A stretch of DNA of 64,000 nt from Hyphomicrobiales bacterium (lineage in GTDB: Bacteria > Pseudomonadota > Alphaproteobacteria > Rhizobiales > Rhizobiaceae): contig JAFKJY010000045.1 of the NCBI GenBank assembly GCA_017305835.1, positions 1 through 64,000 of the forward strand, in the 5' to 3' direction. Positions 39,149-48,157 of the stretch are shown piece by piece. The notes beneath the pieces were generated by a model. The model saw only the letters and a list, made by a program, of their open reading frames with translations, searched no databases and was not told the origin of the DNA. The position numbers and the translations under genes were made by a program. The stretch's first letter is position 1. Each line of letters starts with the position of its first letter.

Positions 39149-41092
39149 TCAAGGCTTGAGTATCGCGAACGTATCGTTCTCGAACACGATGGGAAGATCC
39201 GGCAATTTGTAGTTCTTTTCCTTGTCGAACACCATGTAGGCGATACCATTCTGACGGGCGAAGTCCTGCAATGCCGCCCCGCCACGCTCATAGTACAGGT
39301 GTTCGGCGTCGCGCATCATCTGCGCGTAGGTGGCCTCGTTGTCCAATCTGGCTGCATCGGCGTATCGCCACACATCGAGGCCCAGTGCTTCCGCTCTCCG
39401 CAAACCTTCTGCCATGACTGCCGCATTGGTATCATAGATCCAGCCGGAGTGAATCCACTCGCGGATGACGCCGAACGAGGGACGTTGCGAATAGAGACGC
39501 CATCCATAGGCCATCGTGGGGTCCAGCATGAACACGCTACCCTCCGGGGTGTTGTTTCGAGCCCATAGCTGAGCATCCATGTACGCCATGGCGCGATGAC
39601 GGATTGGCTGCGGTGTCATCGTATCCAGTGCCGGACCCCAGGAATACGCGCCCAGTGCCACGGCCGCGGCCAGCGGCAAGGGTGACGAGAACATGCGGGC
39701 GGCCACGACCAACACGATGGCGATTGCGAACAAGGGAGCAGTGAGCGGAGCCAGTGCCATGTTCGTATCCATCACGATGGCACTGAAATATCCATTCAGA
39801 TAGAGAGCTACGCATACGACCACGGCGAGAGCCAAGGCGCTGATGGTCAATCGGCGATCAAGCTGGGACTGCCCGCTTTTACTCATCAGAAGCACCAGCA
39901 CGCCGAAACCTATTCCGCCAAGGATCGGCATGGCGTTGGTGCGCCAATATGGGAGCAGCAACAGAACGCCTGCGGCAACCGCAAGCAGGAAATTCCCTGT
40001 GCGAACCTGTTCGAGCATTCTTGGCACCGACAGTGCCGCCATGAGCATGAGCGCAATGAGGCTGGCTCGGTGCAGGGCCAGCTTGATCAACAGCGGGCTT
40101 GTCGATTGCATCGATATCCAGACGCCGACGAGCGATACCGCCATGAGCAAGGCTACCGCCACCAAGATCTGTTGATCACCCGTGGACGTTTCGGGTTTCG
40201 CTAGCCGCAAATTGGCGGCGAAAACGATGACGGCTGCGAGAAGCGGCAGAAGTGTTTCCCAAGCGCGCTTCCCGAAAACGCCCATATCGACCGGATGCCA
40301 GTGGAAGCTCATGAGGTGAGTCACTGACGCGAAGCGGGCGTGATTGATGTCCCCGGCCGCGATGCCGGCATCCCGAAAAGCCACGAGATACCAAGCCGCA
40401 GCGACGAGAACGGCTACCGCTCCGCCGAGCAAGGCCGATGCCAGCGAATACTCCCGCCAACGCCAGAGCACCATCGAGCCGACTGCGAGGCCGAAGAAAA
40501 ACGCGATGATCGGGTGGAAGGTCGCCGCCAACCCGACCAGCAAACCTGCCCAAACCAACCGCCGACGAAGCGTGGCTGCCACGGCGAGGAAGCCCGCTGC
40601 GTAAGCGATGTTGTAGACGTACCCGTAAGAGGGATGAAACCACCGCGCCAGATCGCAGCTTACGATCGTGCCCGAAGCGAGCAGGACGCCTCCGCCGATC
40701 GCCGTCCATGCTGGCAAATCGGGATTGAGCCGGCGGCATAGTATGGCTGCACTGGCGAGAAGGATGCCCGCCTCCAACACGATCATCACCGTCAGGACAA
40801 TGGTATCGGAAGAGGGAAAGACGCTGCCGACAAGGCGATAAGCGCGGCCGAGCAGCGATCTTTGCAGCTCGAGGTCACCATTGGGAAAGTCTTGGCCGAA
40901 GTTCGGGCCCGTCGTGACGGGATGCAGCATGGAAATGGGGCTGAAGCCTCTCACTGCCGCCTCGATGTCGGCGTGCCTCACGACGAAATAGGAGATTCCG
41001 AAGCAAATCAGCGCGGCCAGCACTCCCCAAGTCCAGGCCGCGAGATTGTCGCGCACATGGATCCCAAAACGATTCACTCTGCCGTCCGGCAT
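39149..41092 (-). CDS. Large integral membrane protein of unknown function, polysaccharide-locus type
   Basis: A 647-residue protein with around twelve hydrophobic helices and a soluble C-terminal segment (about the last 130 residues) starting after PQPIRHRAMAYMDAQLW. The overall layout (polytopic core with a C-terminal periplasmic-type domain) resembles unnamed glycosyltransferase-like membrane proteins of O-antigen loci; I see no GT39/GT83 DxD-type motif I could name. Base composition is visibly poorer in GC than the flanking genes. The start ATG at 41092 is preceded by GAGG; an ATG at 41104 is an alternative. The 3' end nearly abuts the convergent sugar transferase. Function not assigned. 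Confidence 0.7.
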   Translation of the reverse strand: MPDGRVNRFGIHVRDNLAAWTWGVLAALICFGISYFVVRHADIEAAVRGFSPISMLHPVTTGPNFGQDFPNGDLELQRSLLGRAYRLVGSVFPSSDTIVLTVMIVLEAGILLASAAILCRRLNPDLPAWTAIGGGVLLASGTIVSCDLARWFHPSYGYVYNIAYAAGFLAVAATLRRRLVWAGLLVGLAATFHPIIAFFFGLAVGSMVLWRWREYSLASALLGGAVAVLVAAAWYLVAFRDAGIAAGDINHARFASVTHLMSFHWHPVDMGVFGKRAWETLLPLLAAVIVFAANLRLAKPETSTGDQQILVAVALLMAVSLVGVWISMQSTSPLLIKLALHRASLIALMLMAALSVPRMLEQVRTGNFLLAVAAGVLLLLPYWRTNAMPILGGIGFGVLVLLMSKSGQSQLDRRLTISALALAVVVCVALYLNGYFSAIVMDTNMALAPLTAPLFAIAIVLVVAARMFSSPLPLAAAVALGAYSWGPALDTMTPQPIRHRAMAYMDAQLWARNNTPEGSVFMLDPTMAYGWRLYSQRPSFGVIREWIHSGWIYDTNAAVMAEGLRRAEALGLDVWRYADAARLDNEATYAQMMRDAEHLYYERGGAALQDFARQNGIAYMVFDKEKNYKLPDLPIVFENDTFAILKP

Positions 41093-41200
41093 GTAGCCTC
41101 GCATCAATCTGGTTTCGGCAATTCGCCGCCGTCTTAGGATTCCTGGACATGGTGTCAAGCTGGGTGCCGGATCGCGCGGCACCACGAAAGCCTGGAGGTC

Positions 41201-42544
41201 CTATGGTTTCTCTGAACTGTTCTTGGAGGCCTCGACCATGGCGTCGTGCCTGGACGAGTGTACGAATATCGTGGCGATGGTCGCTGCATAGATGACGATG
41301 TAGGAAATCGAAAGAAGCGAGATCGCGATCATCACATCCTGCAACAAATAGCCGATCGCGATCGCGGAGCCCCCTGCAGCAAATTTGATGGTGTGGATGA
41401 TCAGCCGCTTGCGCTGTCCGAACGTCGCAGACAAGGCGGGAGCAATCGCCGGGTAGATGCTGTTCACGTAGAATGCTGGCGCGAGCCACGCAGCATACCG
41501 GCCGGCCTCTCGCCAAGACTCGCCGAACACCAGAGCGAAGATGCTCGGGCCCCAAAAAACGACTATCACAACTGGCGGCAGCGTAAGGACGCCCAGTGTC
41601 AGAGCGATCCGTCGAACGGTCGGGAAAAGCCTGCCGTCGGTGACCAGATGCCGGACGTCTCCATAGAGAACCTGTCCGATTGCCAGACTGAGGTAGCTGA
41701 GCGGACCGCTGACGACGCGCTCAGCCATAAAATAGGCGCCGGTCGCCGCGGGGCCGAACAGTGGAAGAAATAGAAGCGACGGCAGCGTCGCGGAAGCTAC
41801 GTCGATAAGCGTGGCCGGACCATCATACTTGGGAAACCAAGCATAGCGCTTCAGCAAGGCGCGCGTCCTTCTGGACAAAGGGCTTGCATTGAAGAATGAC
41901 AGCGCACCCCTCCATCCACCGAGGAGCGAGATGGTGCCAATCGATTGGGAGGCGACATAGCCGGCGATCAGCCAGATCGCCTGCCCTCCAACCAGGCCGC
42001 CAACTGCCTGGACACCGACCATCGCCGTGATCTGCAGCATCCTCGTGGTAGCCACACGGGAAAACTGTTTCTGCCGCACCGCCCAGAAATTGGAAATCCT
42101 GTATGCGCCGGCAAAAAGCACCGTGATCGGCAGTAGCCAGAGATGTTGGGCAAGCGGCTCCAGATTGGCCGCGGCCGCCACTTCACCGGTCGTCAGTAGG
42201 ATCAGCAGAATTGCCGTGCACAGCACGGAGGCAACTACGTTCATCGCCAGGGTGGCGCTGACCAGAAGCTTGCTGTCCCTGTCGAGCCGTGGCAGCGGGA
42301 TCGCATACTCATAGACTAGGCTCGAAATGGCGGCGACGGTTCCTGCCACTGCGAGAAACGAACCCAGAATGCCGAAATCGACCGGTGTATAGAGGCGACT
42401 CAGAAACGGGGTTGCGGCCAATCCGATGACCTGAGCCGCGGCCGAACCGCCTGCCAGCTTGGCGACGTTCCTGACGAACGGCCCGGATGTGCTGGCGAGG
42501 CGGGAAAGCAGCTTCAAGGCCGTTGGTTCGCAAAGGGACGGCAC
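41201..42544 (-). CDS. wzx: Wzx-like polysaccharide flippase
   Basis: A 447-residue MOP-superfamily protein with about twelve membrane helices, from KLAGGSAAAQVIGLAATPFLSRLYTP (start) to YIVIYAATIATIFVH. The N-terminal helix pair with PFLSRLYTPVDFGILG is typical of Wzx/Polysacc_synt flippases, which move the undecaprenyl-linked repeat unit to the periplasm. Starts at GTG (42544). The gene is in the lower-GC block and its 5' end lies 21 bases from the downstream methyltransferase stop. Confidence 0.86.
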   Translation of the reverse strand: MPSLCEPTALKLLSRLASTSGPFVRNVAKLAGGSAAAQVIGLAATPFLSRLYTPVDFGILGSFLAVAGTVAAISSLVYEYAIPLPRLDRDSKLLVSATLAMNVVASVLCTAILLILLTTGEVAAAANLEPLAQHLWLLPITVLFAGAYRISNFWAVRQKQFSRVATTRMLQITAMVGVQAVGGLVGGQAIWLIAGYVASQSIGTISLLGGWRGALSFFNASPLSRRTRALLKRYAWFPKYDGPATLIDVASATLPSLLFLPLFGPAATGAYFMAERVVSGPLSYLSLAIGQVLYGDVRHLVTDGRLFPTVRRIALTLGVLTLPPVVIVVFWGPSIFALVFGESWREAGRYAAWLAPAFYVNSIYPAIAPALSATFGQRKRLIIHTIKFAAGGSAIAIGYLLQDVMIAISLLSISYIVIYAATIATIFVHSSRHDAMVEASKNSSEKP

Positions 42545-42565
42545 ATTTCGGGAGGCCCGGCGTAG

Positions 42566-43273
42566 CTAGTGAGCTTTTCGCACGGCAGCGGCGTCCTCAA
42601 CCTTGCGGAGCTTGATGACATAGGAATCGAAGCTGAGGGGCTTCACGAGATACAGACCATACTGAATCTGGTTCAGTCCTGCGAACATCCGGTCGAGGCC
42701 GGGCTTCGTAGCGGAGCGCAGCCGCAGCAGAGGAGGGCGGCGAAGCCAGATTCCGTCTTGCTTCATCGCGGGCATTCCTGGCCACATCGGAGACGTCGAG
42801 CCATGTTGCGTCTGGAAGTAGCGAAGCAAAGCGTCGGGTGGGTAAGGACGGCTGTTTTCGGGATGCTGAAAGAAATTGCGGAAATTGTTGAGCGTCGAAA
42901 TGACGACGATGCCGCCAGGTTTCACCACGCGGCCGAATTCCTTGATCGTAGCCGCCGCCTGGTCTGGGGAGAACACCTGGAAGACATGACTGCAGAAGAT
43001 GCCATCGAATGAACTATCGGCGAACGGCAACTTCTCGGACGAGCCGACTTTAACGTCGAGACCGCGGGACAGGCAGTAATCTACATTCTCGGGATTCAGA
43101 TCGACGCCGACGCGCCGTGCGGAATCCCGCTCGACGAACGTCCCCGTGCCGCACCCGACATCGAGGATCGACGAGCATTCAGACATGAAATCTTCAACCG
43201 CGCGGTATTCCGCCCCGCGAGCCGTGCGCAGATGGCGCATGAACCGATGAAAAAGTCGCTCGATCTGGCTCAT
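42566..43273 (-). CDS. Class I SAM-dependent methyltransferase
   Basis: A 235-residue methyltransferase: motif I SSILDVGCGTGTFVERD (about 35-50), acidic loop VGVDLNPENVDYC, KLPFADSSFDGIFCSHVFQ and FGRVVKPGGIVVISTLNN. The last third contains extended hydrophobic and aromatic residues (LNQIQYGLYLVKPLSF). It probably modifies a sugar or glycolipid, as methyltransferases of this class do in such clusters. The start region (43261-43320) has only 25 G+C of 60 bases, lower than the rest of the window, consistent with horizontal acquisition. The ATG at 43273 was chosen because the upstream extension of the frame is not methyltransferase-like. Confidence 0.8.
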   Translation of the reverse strand: MSQIERLFHRFMRHLRTARGAEYRAVEDFMSECSSILDVGCGTGTFVERDSARRVGVDLNPENVDYCLSRGLDVKVGSSEKLPFADSSFDGIFCSHVFQVFSPDQAAATIKEFGRVVKPGGIVVISTLNNFRNFFQHPENSRPYPPDALLRYFQTQHGSTSPMWPGMPAMKQDGIWLRRPPLLRLRSATKPGLDRMFAGLNQIQYGLYLVKPLSFDSYVIKLRKVEDAAAVRKAH

Positions 43274-43539
43274 TTCGCTTTCACCATCACACTTTTCGCA
43301 TTGATTGAAGACGAACTTTACCCGAACTGCCGATCGAGTTGCGCGCGCATGGTGCGCTCGGATTTCATCGCGGTCGTTAGGGCATTGTGTAGTTTCTTTC
43401 AAGCGTCCAGACGCGGGGGATTGAGCGGTAACCGTGGGCGGTTGATGTAGGATTGCAAAGGTCTGCAGGGCGAATCGCCGATACAAGATGTGTTGGATTG
43501 GTGCTAGACGGCGGCACCACTGCATGGAATGGGACAGCC

Positions 43540-44154
43540 ATGATCGCCATCGTCGACTATGACATCGGCAACCTCGCCGCCGTCTCGAACATGCTGCGGC
43601 GGATCGGCTTCGACAGCGTCATCACCGCCGATCCGGAGACGATCGCGGCCGCCGACAAGCTGATCCTGCCGGGCAACGGCCATTTCGACACCTGCATGAG
43701 GAATATCCGCGCGACCGGCCTCGTGCCGCTGATCGAGCGCAGGGTGTTCGAGGAGGGCACGCCGCTGCTCGGCATCTGCGTCGGCGCGCAGATGCTCGGC
43801 ACGTCGAGCGAGGAGGGCTCCGAGCCGGGGCTCGGCTGGTTTGACATGAAGGTGCGCCGTTTCCCCAAGCGGGAGGGGCTGCGCGTCCCCCACATGGGCT
43901 GGAACCAGGTGACCCGGCCGCAACCCGGGCATCCGCTGGTGCGCGGACTGGGCGAGGATGCCCGCTTCTATTTCGTGCACAGCTATTATCTCGATCCGGC
44001 GGCTTCCGTGACGACGCTACTCGGCTGCGAATACGGGCTGCCGTTCGCCGCCGCGGTCGGCAAGGGCAACATCGCCGGCGTCCAGTTCCATCCGGAAAAG
44101 AGCCACCGTTTCGGCAAGCAGTTCCTGCTCAACTTCGCGGAGGGCGCGCTCTGA
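43540..44154 (+). CDS. hisH2: HisH-like glutamine amidotransferase of the LPS type
   Basis: A 204-residue class I glutamine amidotransferase. Nucleophile Cys80 in GICVGAQML and His184/Glu186 in FHPEKS form the triad. It looks like imidazole-glycerol-phosphate synthase subunit HisH, but its neighbours are polysaccharide genes, not his genes. In P. aeruginosa O-antigen loci a HisH2/HisF2 pair supplies ammonia to WbpG for acetamidino-group formation. The chosen ATG at 43540 is the family start; the longer frame lies in an AT-rich, non-coding-looking region. Heads the hisH-hisF-wzy-wbpG-wzz unit, with a 266-base divergent spacer upstream. Confidence 0.86.
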   Translation: MIAIVDYDIGNLAAVSNMLRRIGFDSVITADPETIAAADKLILPGNGHFDTCMRNIRATGLVPLIERRVFEEGTPLLGICVGAQMLGTSSEEGSEPGLGWFDMKVRRFPKREGLRVPHMGWNQVTRPQPGHPLVRGLGEDARFYFVHSYYLDPAASVTTLLGCEYGLPFAAAVGKGNIAGVQFHPEKSHRFGKQFLLNFAEGAL

Positions 44155-44909
44155 TGTACCGCCCCCGCGTCATCCCCTGCCTGCTCCTGCGCGGCCACGG
44201 CCTCGTCAAGACGAGGAAGTTCAAGGATGCCGTCTATGTCGGCGACCCGGTCAATGCCGTGCGCATCTTCAGCGAGAAGGAGGCGGACGAACTCGTCATC
44301 CTCGACATCGACGCCTCGAAGGAGGGCAGGGAGCCGCACTACGAACTGATCGAGGAGATCGCCGGCGAATGCCTGATGCCGATCGGCTATGGCGGCGGCA
44401 TCACCAGTCTCGCGCAAGTGAAGCGGCTTATCCGTTCGGGAGTCGAGAAGGTGGTGGTCAACTCGACCGCCGCTCTCGGTTCCATGCAGGTGATCGGCGA
44501 TGCCGCCGCAGCGTTCGGAAGCCAGGCCGTCGTCGGCGCGATCGACGTGCGTCGCACCATGCTGAAAGGCTATCGCATCATGGCGAAATCGGCGACTGTC
44601 GAGACGTCTCTGAAGCTGGAGGAGCACTGCCGCGCGCTCGTCGCCGCTGGTGCCGGCGAGATATTCCTGAACGACGTCGATGCCGACGGCACGATGGCGG
44701 GCTTCGACCTGAAGCTGATACGGCGCATCGCCGACAGCGTGGACGTTCCGGTGGTGGCCTGCGGCGGCGCAGGGACAGTCGACCATTTGTCTCAGGCTAT
44801 TCGGGAGGGGGGTGCCTCCGCGGTTGCTGCCGGCAGCATGTTTGTCTTCCACGGCAAGCATCGCGCCGTGCTGATCAACTACAACCCGGACGAACTGTCG
44901 GGCATCTGA
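44154..44909 (+). CDS. hisF2: HisF-like ammonia-channel subunit, catalytic Asp replaced by Leu
   Basis: A 251-residue TIM-barrel protein of the HisF/HisA group. In true HisF the segment is CLDVKDG with catalytic Asp11; here it is CLLLRGHG with Leu at residue 11, so imidazole-glycerol-phosphate synthesis is unlikely. The Asp near 131 (GAIDVRR) and the C-terminal [19 protein letters not shown] block remain. This is the pattern I recall for HisF2 of P. aeruginosa O-antigen loci. It starts on the last base of the hisH stop (TGATG), consistent with a fixed complex delivering ammonia to the WbpG-like protein two genes on. Confidence 0.87.
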   Translation: MYRPRVIPCLLLRGHGLVKTRKFKDAVYVGDPVNAVRIFSEKEADELVILDIDASKEGREPHYELIEEIAGECLMPIGYGGGITSLAQVKRLIRSGVEKVVVNSTAALGSMQVIGDAAAAFGSQAVVGAIDVRRTMLKGYRIMAKSATVETSLKLEEHCRALVAAGAGEIFLNDVDADGTMAGFDLKLIRRIADSVDVPVVACGGAGTVDHLSQAIREGGASAVAAGSMFVFHGKHRAVLINYNPDELSGI

Positions 44910-44910
44910 C

Positions 44911-46194
44911 GTGATGGATTTCCGCATAATCACCCTGCCGCTTGCAGCACTGCTCGCGCTGGCAATCTATAATTGGTCTCTCCAGCCGCTGAATGCCTAT
45001 ATGGGCATGGTTCTCATCGAGGTGGATCTGGCCTGGTGCGGGCTGTTCTTTGTCTGGATCGCGCTCGCCACAACGGTGCTGCCGAGACGCGTGGGGCGCC
45101 CTTCCGATCTTTTCCTGCTTTTCTACGTAGTGATTTGCCTACCGTGGGGTGGCGCGCTCTGGGGCGCGACGGGGCTGCTTTCCGTGCAGGCGGCGGTCCT
45201 GATGATGGTCCTGCTCTATCTGCCGGCTCTGGCCATCAAGGTCTGTATCCGGATTGCCGGTCCGAGCGCTCGCGATTTCATAATCCCGGTCTATCTGTTC
45301 CGCCCCTCCTACCTTTATCTGCCCCTCGCCGGCGTGCTCATACTGGGGACGGTTGCGGCGGTATCCAATCTCGGGCACGGCAGCTTCGGCATAGACAATG
45401 TCTACGACAGGCGGCTGGCCGGACGTGAGGCGTTGAGCGGCAGCATCATCGCCTCTTATCTCATTCCAATGTCGATCAACGGGATCGCACCGCTTCTGGC
45501 CTTCATGGCTGGCTGGCGCCGCTCTCCGCTGTTGCTTTCCGTCGCTCTCGCCTTTGCTGTGCTGATGTTCTGGCTGCTCGGGCTGAAGGGACCTTTCGTC
45601 GCCATCGGCGCGTTGTTCGGCATCGGACTCGTGATCGGGATTCCGCTCCTGGCGCGCGCGCTGGTCCTCATCGGGATATTCTGCCTTCTCCTCATCTTGG
45701 CGGTCACCGCTATCCAGGTCTCGGACGGCAGCTATTCGACCGTTGCGGACTACGTGATTCGACGCGTCGTCATGGTTCAGCCCGAGGTCCAGAGCTACTA
45801 TCTGGACCACTTCCTGGGCCTCGATCTGTATCAGAAACTGTTCGGTGCGGACCTTCAGGGCTACGCGGACTGGACCTTCCTGATCGGAGATACCTATCTG
45901 CACAACCCTGCCACCAACGCCGATACAAACGGGTTCTTTCACGCGCTGCTGCGTGGCGGCCTCGTGGGATACGCATTGTCAATCGCGGTTGTCTGTGCGT
46001 TCCTTGTCGTCGTCGACGCTCTATTCGAACATACGCGGATGCCGGAATTCATTGCGGTTGCAGGATTGTACGGTCTCCTCGTTTCCGAACAATCCTACAC
46101 GGCAGCACTTCTCACGTCAGGCATTGGTCTTTGCCTTGCATTGATCATACTGTTTTCATATCCGTCGCCGAGAAACAGGACGCTCCCCACCTAG
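44911..46194 (+). CDS. wzy: Wzy-like polysaccharide polymerase candidate
   Basis: A 427-residue membrane protein with about ten to twelve hydrophobic segments and a large polar loop before the last three helices (VSDGSYSTVADYVIRRVVM to LHNPATNADTNG, with HALLRGGLVGYAL after it). Wzy polymerases have little sequence identity to each other, so assignment rests on topology, on the position between hisF2 and the WbpG gene (the same neighbourhood as in Pseudomonas wbp loci) and on the presence of wzx/wzz. It starts at GTG 44911 or ATG 44914. Confidence 0.68.
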   Translation: MMDFRIITLPLAALLALAIYNWSLQPLNAYMGMVLIEVDLAWCGLFFVWIALATTVLPRRVGRPSDLFLLFYVVICLPWGGALWGATGLLSVQAAVLMMVLLYLPALAIKVCIRIAGPSARDFIIPVYLFRPSYLYLPLAGVLILGTVAAVSNLGHGSFGIDNVYDRRLAGREALSGSIIASYLIPMSINGIAPLLAFMAGWRRSPLLLSVALAFAVLMFWLLGLKGPFVAIGALFGIGLVIGIPLLARALVLIGIFCLLLILAVTAIQVSDGSYSTVADYVIRRVVMVQPEVQSYYLDHFLGLDLYQKLFGADLQGYADWTFLIGDTYLHNPATNADTNGFFHALLRGGLVGYALSIAVVCAFLVVVDALFEHTRMPEFIAVAGLYGLLVSEQSYTAALLTSGIGLCLALIILFSYPSPRNRTLPT

Positions 46195-46203
46195 GATTGT
46201 CGA

Positions 46204-47349
46204 ATGGACGCCCGACACTACCAGCGCTGTACGCGCTGTGTGATGGACACGACGGACCCCGAGATCAGCTTCGACGCTGATGGCGTGTGCAACCACTGTC
46301 ACGGGTTCGACCGCCTCGTCGGGACCGAATGGTTTCCGAACGACGAGGGCGCACGGCGGCTGGAGGCGATGCTGGCGCGCGTGAAGGCGGAAGGCGAGGG
46401 CAAGGAATATGATTCCATCTTGGGTCTTTCCGGTGGCGCCGACAGCACGTATCTCGCACTCAAGATGAAGGACTGGGGGCTGCGGCCCCTCGTCGTCCAT
46501 GTGGATGCCGGCTGGAACAGCGAACTCGCGGTCGCCAACATCGAGCGCGTGGTTAAGCACTGCGGCTACGACCTGCATACCCATGTCGTCGACTGGGAGG
46601 AGATGCGAGACCTGCACCTGGCGTTCCTGCGCGCCGGCATCCCCAACCAGGACGTTCCGCAGGATCACGTCTTCTTCGCCAGCCTCTACAATTTCGCGAC
46701 GAAGAACGGCATCCGCACCATCTTCTCCGGCGGCAACTTGGCAACCGAGGGGATCTTTCCTTCCTCTTGGCATGGCAGCGCTATGGACGTCATCAATCTG
46801 AAGGCGATCCATCGCAAATACGGGCAGCGTCCGCTGAAGAGCTATTCCACGATCAGCTTCTTCAATTATTACTTCTGGTATCCATTTGTTAAGAAGATGC
46901 GGACCGTGCGGCCGCTCAACTACATGCCCTATGTCAAGGCGGATGCCATCCGCGAGATGGAGCACGGCTTCGGCTACAAGCCTTACGATCGCAAGCATGG
47001 CGAGTCGCTATTCACGAAGCTGTTCCAGAACTATTACCTTCCGACCAAATTCGGTTACGACAAGCGACTGCCGCATTATTCGAGCCTGATCGTCTCGGGC
47101 CAGATGACGCGGGAGGAGGCCTTGGCCAAGCTCCAAGAGCCGCTTTACGAGCCGCGCGAGCTCGAGGCGGACGTCGCCTACTTCTGCAAGAAGCTGAGGA
47201 TCTCGCGCGCTGAATTTGATGCGCTGGTCTCCGGCGAGAACCGCCACCATACGGATTTTCCGACATGGGAATCCCGGCAGAAGCTCGCCAAGCGCAGTCA
47301 GCGCTTCGTCGAGCGCCTGCTCGGACGGAAGGTATCCGTGTACTCGTAA
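46204..47349 (+). CDS. wbpG: N-acetyl-sugar amidotransferase, WbpG/PseA type
   Basis: A 381-residue ATP-pyrophosphatase-fold enzyme. Zinc-ribbon cysteines are at 9, 12, 29 and 32 (CTRC ... CNHC) and the PP-loop SGGADS at 76-81. Later come FSGGNLATEGIFPSSW and the YHHTDFP-like C-terminal region of the WbpG/LegG family. The reaction uses ATP and ammonia to convert an N-acetyl group of a sugar to acetamidino (amidine). The upstream HisH/HisF-like pair supplies the ammonia. In P. aeruginosa this gives 2-acetamido-3-acetamidino-mannuronic acid. It is the central clue that the repeat unit carries an amidine. Confidence 0.92.
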   Translation: MDARHYQRCTRCVMDTTDPEISFDADGVCNHCHGFDRLVGTEWFPNDEGARRLEAMLARVKAEGEGKEYDSILGLSGGADSTYLALKMKDWGLRPLVVHVDAGWNSELAVANIERVVKHCGYDLHTHVVDWEEMRDLHLAFLRAGIPNQDVPQDHVFFASLYNFATKNGIRTIFSGGNLATEGIFPSSWHGSAMDVINLKAIHRKYGQRPLKSYSTISFFNYYFWYPFVKKMRTVRPLNYMPYVKADAIREMEHGFGYKPYDRKHGESLFTKLFQNYYLPTKFGYDKRLPHYSSLIVSGQMTREEALAKLQEPLYEPRELEADVAYFCKKLRISRAEFDALVSGENRHHTDFPTWESRQKLAKRSQRFVERLLGRKVSVYS

Positions 47350-47371
47350 AGTAGATGATCAGGGGGGATTG

Positions 47372-48157
47372 ATGCAGGGCGACACGAACGAGGCAGGCAT
47401 CGATTTCTTCGATTTCCTCTATGAGGTGTGGGTCGCGAGATGGCCATTCCTCGGTATCGTCGCCGTGTTTCTTCTGCTGGGAGTGCTGAGTCTCTTGCCC
47501 CAGTGGCTGAAGGCCCCGGTCTCGGCTCCTCCCCCTGCCCCCCGTAGCCAGATCGCTTTCTCGGTGAATTCGCTGGACGATCCACTGCGGCGCGATCCCG
47601 CCAAGATTGTCGCGGACTTCCTCGGTCGCGTTTCGGCGGATAGCGAGCTTGGGCTCTCCAGTGCGGAGAATGCTACGGTCGGCCTACCCTCCTCGGACCG
47701 GACCTATCGCTTGACTTACAGCCCAGCCAGCAACAACGGCGTCATTGTCATTGCCGCTCCTGGGGCCGAACCCGGTTATTTCGAGCGGGTCTATACCGCC
47801 TTCCAGCGGTTGTGCGCCCAGCAGGGCGCCGATCTGAAGGCGAGGCAGGAGAAGAACCTTGCGGTCATCGACAACATCATCCGGGCTGGCCGCTCCGAGC
47901 TTGCCGGCAGGCTGGCCGACCGGGAGTTCCTCGCGCGGCGCTACCTGGAGATGCCTGAGGTTCAGGCCGGCACATTCTGCCTGCTGAATTTCCGGACCCA
48001 GGAGGTCAGTACGGTGCCGGTGCCAGGTCCAGGCGGCGGCGTGACCAAGCGCATCGTGCTGTCGGGGCTCGTTGGAGGCGTCGTCGCCGTCTTCTTCGTG
48101 ATGTTCCGCATTGGAATACGGCGGAAGAGGGCGAGATCGGCCGCTAGCCCAGCCTGA
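47372..48157 (+). CDS. wzz: Wzz-like chain-length determinant protein
   Basis: A 261-residue inner-membrane protein with one N-terminal helix (RWPFLGIVAVFLLLGVLSLL, about residues 23-42), a periplasmic domain with a predicted helix (QEKNLAVIDNIIRAGRSEL) and one C-terminal helix (RIVLSGLVGGVVAVFFVMF). This two-helix layout is that of Wzz/PCP proteins that set polymer length with Wzy; the domain itself is short and the usual conserved proline-rich segment near the C-terminal helix is only partly recognisable (TVPVPGPGGG). Good ribosome-binding site AGGGGG before the ATG. Overlaps the convergent DUF2793 gene by 14 bases. Confidence 0.68.
   Translation: MQGDTNEAGIDFFDFLYEVWVARWPFLGIVAVFLLLGVLSLLPQWLKAPVSAPPPAPRSQIAFSVNSLDDPLRRDPAKIVADFLGRVSADSELGLSSAENATVGLPSSDRTYRLTYSPASNNGVIVIAAPGAEPGYFERVYTAFQRLCAQQGADLKARQEKNLAVIDNIIRAGRSELAGRLADREFLARRYLEMPEVQAGTFCLLNFRTQEVSTVPVPGPGGGVTKRIVLSGLVGGVVAVFFVMFRIGIRRKRARSAASPA

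Noticed and set aside
43540..44909. hisH-hisF as part of the histidine biosynthesis operon
   Set aside because: No other his gene is adjacent, HisF lacks its catalytic Asp, and the WbpG-like gene two positions on explains the pair.
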